64,000 bases of DNA from Ostreococcus lucimarinus CCE9901. Lineage: Eukaryota > Chlorophyta > Mamiellophyceae > Mamiellales > Bathycoccaceae. The notes under the pieces are model-generated. The model saw only the letters and a program-made list of their open reading frames with translations. It searched no databases and had not been told where the DNA came from. The DNA is taken from NCBI RefSeq assembly GCF_000092065.1, contig NC_009355.1, positions 1,088,509 through 1,152,508 of the forward strand. Direction: 5' to 3'. Shown here in pieces: positions 55,803 to 64,000 of this stretch. The translations under genes were made by a program, and so were the position numbers. The stretch's first letter is position 1, and each line of letters begins with the position of its first letter.

Positions 55803-57866
55803 CTATGGCGCCGCGTCTCGTTTCGTCGCTCTCGCCTGTATGTTTTTCGTCAACTCGGCTTGAATCTCGATCAATTCGGCGTTCATGCGCGCAATGTGCT
55901 GTCTTCGCAGTTCTTCCGTTTCAAACGACCCCTTCATAGCCTTGCGGACGCTTTCAGGAGTGTTGTCTCGCACCAAAGGTACGATTGAATCTCCAATGGC
56001 GTCCTCTAAAGCTTCGTACGTCGGCTTCCAAGGCGCCGGCACGGCGTCGTCGAGGCGACTCTTGAACCGTCGGAGCTTGGGCATGAGCGGCGGCGCCGCC
56101 TCCTCGATATTCATCTTGATGGTCTCGAGTCGCTTTTTGAGTTGTTTCATTCGCTCCACTTCGTCAAGCGTCGCTTCAACGCGCATAATTTCCTGCTGAA
56201 TCTTAGAGAGTCGGCTCGCTTTGTCCTCCTCGGTAGTCAAGAGCGCGACGTCGTCGGGCTTGCGTCGCACGAGAAGGCGCACGATGCGCTCTCGAACGCT
56301 CTTTCTCCCAGACTTGAGGTCGTTCTGCCTCGCCACATACCTGCGAACCGCACGTCGACGTTTCTGAGTACCTCCGCGCGCGCTCTGTAGCGCTCTCGTC
56401 AGTTCTTCCTCCTCCTGGCGCTTCTTCGCTAACGTTTGGATGTCCATCGGTCCGTCTGTGAGAATGGTGAATCGCCCCTTTGGAATCTCCTTGAAGTTCT
56501 TGTTTACCACGCGCTTTTCACGGTCCAACGCAGCGTACGCAGCGGCATCCAAAGTGCCTGAGTTGGAGATGGACGCACTCGCTCGCGCTGACGCCCATTT
56601 CCGCTTCTCGTACGATACAACTCGCGTCGTCGGACCGGGCAAGCCGCTCTGTCGGCGGAGCGTGTTGCGCACTTGGCGACTCAGATTCCCCACGGCCGGT
56701 CCGCCGCAAAAGTAAACCCATGGAATCCACGTGGGGATTCCAAGGATATCTGGATGAGAGTACGAATACAGATGACCGTAGTTGATCAACACGATTTCCG
56801 CCACGGGCCCGCACACCGCGGTTAAACTAGCCATGAACAGTCCCTGCGCGCTGTTGTCGAAGAAATACCACGTCGTCACCGCCCATACGCACAAAAATAT
56901 ATCAATCAAATGGTACGGCAGGAAACCATCCACGAAGGGCGATTGCGGCGACGCCAAAATTCCAGAGACGAGGTATTGAAACGCAAAGACGCTGATGCAC
57001 AGATTGACGCTCACCCAGCTCGGCTGCCAACCCAAAGCGGGCTTGCCTTTTGCATTTTCAATCAACTCTGACGTCCTACTCACGATTTGTTCGGTGCCTT
57101 GGAGACCTTTTCGTATCTCAATCTCTCTCGCGCGCTTCACCGACGAGCGAATGCGAAATTCATCGAGACTTGTGTGCCCGAGACCGATGACGATTGCCGC
57201 GGCGCCAAACAGCGGTGGCACCCACCACCCAGTCTCTAAAACACCATTTTCGTTCACAAACATGATTCGAAACAGGTCCTTCACCGGTTCGGGGGCTATG
57301 AAATTCATGATTGGACCGAACGGCGAGTTCCACAACGGTGCGAATAGGGCATCAAAATGAATTTGCAACGGCGTCGCGTAGTGCAACACGTCGAATCGCG
57401 AGTGTTGGTGGTCGAGTAAAGGCCCCAATATTGCCCCCGCCACGAACATCAACGCCACTTCGTTCGCGAACGCGACGCGCTCGCGCTCGACTTCTTCTTC
57501 CACGATCTCTGGCGTCATCGCCGGAGCGCGTCCCGTGACACCGGCCAACGCATTTCTCTTTCCGTCGTCGCCGTCGCCGCCGTTCGTCGACGTCGCCGTC
57601 CCGCTCGCCGGAGCACCTCCCGTCTTCACGACGCGCGACACCACGCGCGCGGCGTCTTGTCGACGCGATAACGCTTCCATCTCTTCCTCTCGCTTCGCGC
57701 GTTCTCTCGCGCGTCGCTCGCTCTTCGCATTCGTCGTCGACGACGCCGGCGTCGGCTCGGATGTCGCGCGCGCGACGACGCGCGCGCGGGCGTCGTCGCG
57801 CGCGCGACGTCGCGCGCGCGCGTCGGCCGGCGCCGAGACCGCGCGCGCGACGACGCCCGCGCGCAT
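55803..57866 (-). CDS. INSIG-domain protein, plastid-type leader
   Basis: A 687-residue protein with an INSIG-like membrane domain. In animals INSIG holds SCAP and HMG-CoA reductase in the ER when sterols are high. Matching pieces are WWVPPLFGAAAIVIGLG, FFDNSAQGLFMASLTAVCG, LINYGHLYSYSHPDILGI and the signature WIPWVYFCGGPAVGNLSRQV. The first 55 residues are Ala/Arg/Ser-rich, like a transit peptide. The last 230 residues (about 455-687) are cytosolic/stromal, basic and coiled-coil. Plant homologues with this domain are plastid proteins of unclear function, so a role in sterol sensing is not implied. The start is the ATG at 57866; only a GTG extends further. Confidence 0.75.
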   Translation of the reverse strand: MRAGVVARAVSAPADARARRRARDDARARVVARATSEPTPASSTTNAKSERRARERAKREEEMEALSRRQDAARVVSRVVKTGGAPASGTATSTNGGDGDDGKRNALAGVTGRAPAMTPEIVEEEVERERVAFANEVALMFVAGAILGPLLDHQHSRFDVLHYATPLQIHFDALFAPLWNSPFGPIMNFIAPEPVKDLFRIMFVNENGVLETGWWVPPLFGAAAIVIGLGHTSLDEFRIRSSVKRAREIEIRKGLQGTEQIVSRTSELIENAKGKPALGWQPSWVSVNLCISVFAFQYLVSGILASPQSPFVDGFLPYHLIDIFLCVWAVTTWYFFDNSAQGLFMASLTAVCGPVAEIVLINYGHLYSYSHPDILGIPTWIPWVYFCGGPAVGNLSRQVRNTLRRQSGLPGPTTRVVSYEKRKWASARASASISNSGTLDAAAYAALDREKRVVNKNFKEIPKGRFTILTDGPMDIQTLAKKRQEEEELTRALQSARGGTQKRRRAVRRYVARQNDLKSGRKSVRERIVRLLVRRKPDDVALLTTEEDKASRLSKIQQEIMRVEATLDEVERMKQLKKRLETIKMNIEEAAPPLMPKLRRFKSRLDDAVPAPWKPTYEALEDAIGDSIVPLVRDNTPESVRKAMKGSFETEELRRQHIARMNAELIEIQAELTKNIQARATKRDAAP

Positions 57867-58082
57867 ATTCGCTCGAACCCTCGCTCGCGGCGCGTCGCGT
57901 CGCGCACTCGCGTCGCGCGGCGCGCGCGCACCGACCAACGGCTGCGGACGCCCGCTCGGGGCGCGGAACGTTCGTCTCCGAAAGGGCGCATTGACGATGG
58001 CGAACGCCACGTCACGTCGCGCGCAACTTCACTCGCGCAGGTCAGGTGACACCGTCCGCGGCGCGTCCGCGGCGCGCGATCG

Positions 58083-58086
58083 ATGG

Positions 58087-58124
<38 letters not shown>

Positions 58125-61100
58125 TCGCCGCACGCGTTCTCCCCGCACGCCGCGGGCGGGGGGCTTTCGGAGGGCGATGGCGACGGCGCGAGGAAAAGTG
58201 GCGCGGCGTCGCGCGGGACCGCGCGAAAAGCGTACGAAGGCGCGAAACAGAGCGTGAAGAAGGCGTACGCGCGCGTGTACGACGACGAGCGGAGCTTGTT
58301 GTGCTTTAGCGACGCGTCCAGGGTGCGACAAATGTGCGCGAAAATCGCGCGAGCCACGAGCTTTCAGGTGTTCGTTTTCGCCGTAGTGGCGCTTAACGCC
58401 GCTGTGTTGGCGATGGAACTTCCCGAGCGCGCCTACGTCGCTCGAGGAGGCTCCGTACCGCTGACCGCGGACGGGTCGTGGGCGTTGCAAGTGGTTTTTG
58501 TCGTCGTCTTCGCGTTCGAAGCACTGGTGAAAGTTATAGCGAGTGGCTTCGCCATCGGATCGAAGGCGTACTTGACGGAGCGAAGCAATATTTTCGATTT
58601 CGTCGTGGTTGTGGTTGGGATCGTAGACTTGAGTAGCTCAGGCTCGAGCGGAGTCGGGACGCTGCGACTGTTGCGCACGATTCAGCCCCTTCGAGCGCTG
58701 AACAAATTCAAATCTGGAAGAATGGTTCTAGAGACGATTCGGAAATCGATTCCGCTCTTGCTCGACGTCGTGGTATTCATGTCGTGGTTCGTGATCGTTT
58801 GCACCGTAGTCGGTATGATGTCGTTCGGTGGTCGCTTGAACTCGCGAGAGTATTCGGGCGCCGGGTCGTCAAACGTCGCGGCGACGGCGATTTGTAGCAC
58901 CCTCGTCGCCGACTACCCGACGTCGGCCGCGGCGAGCGCGGAAAGCCCAAATTATCCTTCAGATGAGCTGCTATGCCTGAATCGTAGAAAGAATACGCTC
59001 GTCTCGAACGATACGTATTGCTGCGATTCCGGCGTGTCACCCGTCGACGGCTTCGTCAACTTTGACGATTTTGCCAAGGGTGCGTTTGTCGTTTTACAAA
59101 TTATGACGGTCGATGGATGGAATGAGATCGCATGGCCTACCGCGCGGGCCGCTGGGACGGCGCCTGCGTTGATATTTTACTTCGTTGTCGTTCTCATCGG
59201 AGGTTTCTTTGTGCTTCAACTGTTCACGTCGGTCATTTGCGCGACGTTGAGTGACATCGAAGATGAAAGCGCCTCGATGGATTGCGAGACGCTCGGTGAT
59301 GGCGCGACGGGCCTTTCACAAATGTTCGAATCAACGCGACCCTCGGTTTACTCGAAGTCATTCTTGAGCGGCGTTGGATCAACACTCTCGTCGTTCAGGT
59401 TGCCAGGTCAGGATGAAATTGATGGTTCCGAGGGCATGCAGAAGTGGCGACTCAAGGCACTCGCTCTCGTCGCTGACGTTCGATTCGAGTCTTTCGTGAA
59501 CATCACCATTATACTGAACACATTTACGATGATGTCAGTGACTGCAGAACCGAATCCGTCGCTGGAGCTATTTAGAGAAAACGCCGAGTACTTCTTTTTC
59601 GCGGTGTTTTGCTCCGAGTTTGCGCTGAAACATTTTGCTGTCGGACCCGTAGCGTACTGGAAGACGACGTGGAATCGACTGGATGGCTTGGTCGTTCTCT
59701 CCGGTATAATTGATATGACACTATCAGCTATAAGCTCTGGATCTGGCGTGAACCTGTCCTTCCTTCGCATACTGCGCGTGTTGAGAGTTTTGCGCATTGC
59801 GCGCGTCTTTCGTAGGAGTACGAGCTTTCAGAAAATATTGCGTGCGGTCGTACTAGGAGCGCAGCGTATTTGGGTGTTTTTATTGGTATGGGCAATCTTC
59901 ATGATTATGTTTGCGATCCTCGGTACGCAGCTCTTTTCTGCGAAAGGTGATTTGGACGATGAGAGATTGAATTTCAGAGACTTTTTTTCGTCCATCGTGA
60001 CGCTCTTTGTGGTGAGCACGGGCGAGAACACGTTTGAAGTCGCTTGGGGCACTATGAAAGCTGACGGTGACGCGGCGGGACTTTACATGGTCGTTTGGTG
60101 CTTGATCACGACATCGATTTTGGCGCTCGTACTTGGAATTCTTATCGATTGTGTCACCGAAGAAGGTAAAGTTGCATCGATTATCACCATGAAAGTTCCG
60201 CGACGAGAGCGCTTTGCGCGGGAAATGGCTAAATCCATGGGGTTTGACGAAGACGACTTCCCTGAATGGGTTCATCTCAAAGCAAACGAGGCGTGGACAA
60301 AGCGCAATCAAGAGCGCTCGAGGGCGAAGAGCGCAACGGAAGCAGGTTTAGGTCTCGATGAAGACGAAGAGAAGACAGACAGCGACAGCGACAGCGACGA
60401 CGACGAAGTCGAAGGTGATGAAGTAGCGCTACATGTGTTTGGCGATCCGTTCGAGGCGAGGCGCTTGCGCAAAGAACGAATCGCTCAAATGCGACGCGTC
60501 CACGAAGTTGCGGTCGTGCGACATTGGCTCGTGACGCTAGGTTATGAGCATCACTCTGCGAAATCGCTCGAAGTCGCGAAGACGATGCGGCGGCGATCCG
60601 TGATAAAGGCTCGCGAGCGACTGGCCAAGTCGCACAAGGCGAACGAGTTGAAGCGTCGAGCAATTGTTGACAGCATCAGCGCCAAACTTTTGGATCGTGA
60701 TGACGTCGATGCGAGTCGCTTAGTTCCACTCAGCGTCCGCTGCATCATGAAAAAGGACGAGGACTTACACGCAGACCTCAACTTGATCGACATCAACGGC
60801 GACTTTATTCCGCATCATGCCCTCTTTCCCGACAACGACCCCGTAGCTGAGGCGGAATCGTTGGTGCATTACGTGCGAAATGATAACTTTCGTATAGCGA
60901 TGTCATTTTACGGCATTGATGAATCCGACGAAAGAGACCAACTAAGACTCAAGGCGCTTCGCTTCGTGAAGCATCCTTGGTTTGACGTTGTCGTATTGCT
61001 CTTGATTGGTGCGAGTTCAGTATTGCTCGCCACGGAAACGAACTCGTTTCCAGCGGCTGACTCGAATATGGAACGGGTATACTTGATTCTCGATATTTGT

Positions 61101-63500
61101 TTCAACACATGCTTCACCATCGAAATGTGTTTGAAACTGTTTGGGCTTGGGGCGTGGAGGTTTCACGGGTCGTACTTCAAGTCGAAGTTCAACATCATGG
61201 ATGCCGTTGTGGTCGTCACTTCGTGGTTGATTGTCTTGCTTGGCGACGCTCTGCCAATACGATCGTTACGCGTTGTGAGGGTTCTACGTCCTTTACGATC
61301 GGTTAAACGAATTAAGGGGTTGCGAGTCGTAGTCGAAGCCATCATGTCTTCACTGCCGGCGATTTCATCCGTGTGCGTGGTCGGCCTCGCGATGCTCACG
61401 ATGTTGTCAGTGCTGGGTATGGAGTTGTTTCTGGGCAAGATGCATCGTTGCACGAACACCGCGGTGACTGTTGCGAATAAAACGCAGTGCTTAGCGGCGG
61501 GGGGAGTTTGGCGAAAGGCAAAGTTTAACTTTGATTCCTTTCCGGAGGCTTTCCTCAGCGTGTTCATCATCGCTACCGGCGACAATTGGCAAGACCTCAT
61601 GTACGAAGCGATGGATGTCGTCGGCGTAGATCAAGAACCTATCCGAGATAACGCCAAGTGGGCGTGCGTTTACTTTTTCGTATCGATTCTCTTTGGCTTC
61701 TTGCTCTGGGCAAATCTCTTTGTGTCGGCGCTCATCGACAATTTCAATCGTATCGCACACGACGAGAACGACGGCAAGCTGCTTGTCACCGATGAGCAAC
61801 GCGTGTGGCAGCAAGCAATGTTACTCGCCACGGTGCACGCTGACAACTCTTGGCGTAGATCATCACCGGAAACGCCCTGGAAAGCCGTCGTGCATGGCGT
61901 AGTGTCTAAGTATACCTTTGACGCGTTTTCCGTCTTTATGATCGTACTCAACATGGTCACGATGATGGCAATACGCGCGAACCCGTCGAAATCTGAGGAC
62001 GACTATCAAGTTTGGATGGGAAACACGTTAGCGATCTGGTACATGCTTGAGGCTTATCTTTTGATCGTCGCCATGAAGTGGAAAAATTACTGGCAGAGCG
62101 GTTGGAATAAGATCGATTTCATCGTGGCAGTTAGCGGTGTCGTCGGTCTACTCATCCCGGATGTTTACGAGAGTGGCGTTGGTGGAGCTTTCCGTATGCT
62201 GAGATTTTTGCGATTGTTTAAAATTGTTCAGGTGAGCAAAGGTCTGCGAACACTTTTCGCGACATTCTTGTCGGCGATTCCTGGAGTCGTCAATGTCGCG
62301 CTTTTATCTCTGCTGTTCATGTACATCTATGCTTGCCTCGGTGTCGCACTCTTTGGCGACATGTCTTCAGATTACCTCGGCGCTGCACTTTCGGAGTACT
62401 CAAACTTTGTGACGTTCCCAAAAGCGATGGTGAGTCTTTTTGTGAGTTACACTGGAAATTGGCAAGGATACTTCACCGACATTTACGTCGACGATCGCTG
62501 TTACGAAAACACATCGCTACCGGCTAATGTGACGTGCTCTCCCCGCTACGTGAGCATATTTTATTTCGTCACGTACGTCATCACGAGCGTCTTTTTCCTT
62601 GGGAACTTGTTCATCGCCATTATCCTTGAGCGATTTAGCTTTTGTGCCTCAGAAGAAGAAGGTGTGGGTGGCAGTGGCGAGAGCAACTTTCTTTACGCCA
62701 CGATGACGTTGAAGCGTGTGGCGCGTCAAATTTCTCGTAGCGTACGCGAGGCGACCAAGCTCGCGCCGAGCGAACGGCAAGATGCATATGTTGAGAAGCG
62801 TCGGGCGCGTTCGAAGGCAGGCAGCGGCACTGCGACGCCGAGCACGCCGCATTTGAGCAAGAACAATAGCATTCAGCGCGCGAGCACGGCGAGCACTACG
62901 CCGGCGTCTGCATCGCCGCATGGCGATTTCGATCCGTTCGATGATCCAACCGATGAAGTCATCGATACTGTGCGATCCAACCTTGAAGAAATTCGCGCTA
63001 AAACGCAGTCTCCGATCGCAGTCGAAGACGATCTCGACTTTGAAGACGTCAAGTCTGCGCTGAGAGACGCGTTGCCAACCCAAGACGCGGCGTCTCTTTT
63101 GGCGGCGGCGAACGCCGTTGATCGACTCGTGCGTTCGCGCAGTCGCTCTCGAAGCGTTAGTCGGGGACGCACAAGGGTATCATCTGCAGGTGATATGGCT
63201 TTTGAAGATGTGAACCGAAGCGACGACGATGATGGCACCCTCGAGATGATTCGCGCGACGAGCTCGACGCCGACGCCGACGCGAGGTCGTAGTGTTGCGC
63301 GAGTGCATAGTCAGCGGTCGCGAGTGGAAAGCGCTACAGCGCGTATGAAGATGGCGACATCGGCTGGATCGTCGCGGCATGGCTCGAGCGATGAGGAGTC
63401 CGACGAAGCGCCGCGCGCTTACGGAAACGGCTCACGCGCGTACGAACGCGAGTTCGAAGCGTCTTCAGACGACGAAAGCTTAGATTACTCGCGCCTTTAG
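58083..63500 (+). CDS. Four-domain voltage-gated cation channel (CaV/NaV/NALCN superfamily)
   Basis: An 1805-residue, 24-TM channel. Each repeat has an arginine-rich S4: LRLLRTIQPLRALNKFKSG, then LRVLRVLRIARVFRRS, LRVVRVLRPLRSVKRIKG and FRMLRFLRLFKIVQVSKG. The filter positions are D344 (TVDGW), E648 (TGENT), D1167 (TGDNW) and N1459 (TGNW), so D/E/D/N. Canonical calcium channels have EEEE and sodium channels DEKA. The N-terminus begins with an SPSPSP run. The II-III linker (about residues 700-960) and the C-terminus after 1510 are long and polar, the latter with SRSRS repeats. Selectivity is not predictable, though DEDN suggests mixed or calcium permeation. The last 92 codons lie in the inverted duplication. 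Confidence 0.93.
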
Positions 63501-63690
63501 AATCGAGTATTTAGACTCGCGCCTTTAGAAGACCGAAATACAAGTGAAACGACACGCAAAGAACGAGTAACAGGAAGAGAATCATCGCGCTACACCTTTG
63601 AGGCTAAGTTTTTGTTGGCGTTCTCGATGACCTGCAAACGGGCGCTACGCCGCTTGCTCGACGAGTAAAGCCAAACACCGACCATAGTAA
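63225..63690. repeat. Right arm of the 466-bp inverted duplication
   Basis: The reverse-complement partner of 50299-50763, including the 3' end of the intact channel gene and, on the other strand, the last codons of the transporter gene. It ends 140 bp before the telomere array. Confidence 0.95.
63590..63690 (-). pseudogene. 3' remnant of the TPT-family transporter gene
   Basis: The minus strand encodes only the last 32 codons of the transporter at 49401-50399 (TMVGVWLYSSSKRRSARLQV, then through to the stop at 63590). They are identical to the intact gene and break off at 63690 into unrelated sequence. It has no start or promoter and is the counterpart of the channel relic at 50489-50763. 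Confidence 0.92.
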
Positions 63691-63829
63691 GGGTTCCGGG
63701 AAGGATGCGAATGCTAGTGACTTTTTTAGGGTTTAGTACGACGCAGAGAGACTAGGGTTAGGTGTAATAAGTATTAGCTAGTCGGTCGGTTACGGCACTT
63801 CTCCCGAAGCGCCTCCCTCCCTCATGCGT
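63691..63829. other. Subtelomeric junction sequence
   Basis: About 139 bp of unique sequence between the inverted repeat and the telomere. It contains telomere-like stretches TTTAGGGTTTAG (63725-63736) and TAGGGTTAGG (63753-63762), which look like degraded telomeric repeats. No gene is present. Confidence 0.7.
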
Positions 63830-64000
63830 AGGGTTTAGGGTTTAGGGTTTAGGGTTTAGGGTTTAGGGTTTAGGGTTTAGGGTTTAGGGTTTAGGGTTTA
63901 GGGTTTAGGGTTTAGGGTTTAGGGTTTAGGGTTTAGGGTTTAGGGTTTAGGGTTTAGGGTTTAGGGTTTAGGGTTTAGGGTTTAGGGTTTAGGGTTTAGG
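63830..64000 (+). repeat. Telomere, (TTTAGGG)n
   Basis: About 24 uninterrupted copies of the plant-type heptamer TTTAGGG run to the end of the window (171 bp). The G-rich strand reads 5' to 3' toward the end, as expected for a right chromosome end. The true array may be longer than what is shown. Confidence 0.98.

Noticed and set aside
50299-63690. Transposon or terminal-inverted-repeat element bounded by the 465-bp arms
   Set aside because: The arms hold the 3' ends of ordinary genes, there is no transposase between them and no target-site duplication is evident.

Overview
The window is the right-hand end of a nuclear chromosome from a very compact, GC-rich green picoalga, most likely Ostreococcus or a close Mamiellales relative. 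The evidence is short intergenic spaces, mostly intronless genes, plant-type proteins (Rieske PetC, acyl-ACP thioesterase, CRY-DASH, naphthoate synthase, plastid transit peptides) and a terminal array of the plant telomere repeat TTTAGGG from 63830 to 64000. Species-level assignment is inference.

Layout. 1-9.7 kb: 3' part of SMC5, a HAD phosphatase, histone H4 with a broken inverted partial copy, an unknown two-TM protein, a ZMYND10-like protein, a saposin-like ER protein and an F-box/RCC1 protein. 10-22 kb: PurH, a BspA/DUF285 surface protein, LSM12, a basic nuclear-looking protein, TRM82/WDR4, MenB, an unknown protein and a plastid-type peptidoglycan-binding-fold protein. 22-36 kb: class 3 lipase, HAD hydrolase, TLS1/C9orf78, CRY-DASH, a PLP-fold enzyme, an SLC35B-type transporter, YaaA, a stand-alone type II thioesterase and NSRP1. 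36-50 kb: an EF-hand protein, a KEN-box protein that appears to be split by one intron, a small plastid membrane protein, a GLTSCR1-like protein, an unknown coiled-coil protein, PetC (one intron), an ARFRP1-like GTPase, FAT thioesterase, a secreted FAS1/somatomedin-B protein, a Ycf45-like ATPase and a TPT-family sugar transporter. 50-64 kb: a 2OG oxygenase-MTH1 fusion, archease, a PLD-fold protein, a membrane coiled-coil protein, a plastid INSIG-domain protein, a four-domain voltage-gated cation channel, then telomere.

The most striking structure is a nearly perfect 465/466-bp inverted duplication (50299-50763 and 63225-63690). It carries the 3' ends of two different genes (transporter and channel) and flanks the last 12.5 kb before the telomere. 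It reads as the footprint of a recent subtelomeric inversion made by staggered breaks. Other points for a second look: a ciliary dynein-assembly-type protein without its zinc finger, a four-domain channel with an asymmetric D/E/D/N filter, a 2OG oxygenase fused to a degenerate MTH1-like Nudix domain, an E2F-like site just before the KEN-box gene, and an ARF-like GTPase without the switch II glutamine.

The genes are mostly independent housekeeping units, not operons. Several are arranged head to head with very short shared promoters. I saw no tRNA, rRNA, CRISPR array or transposon. Most start codons are the first plausible ATG; many open frames extend upstream only through non-ATG codons. GC-rich shadow frames on the opposite strands were left out.
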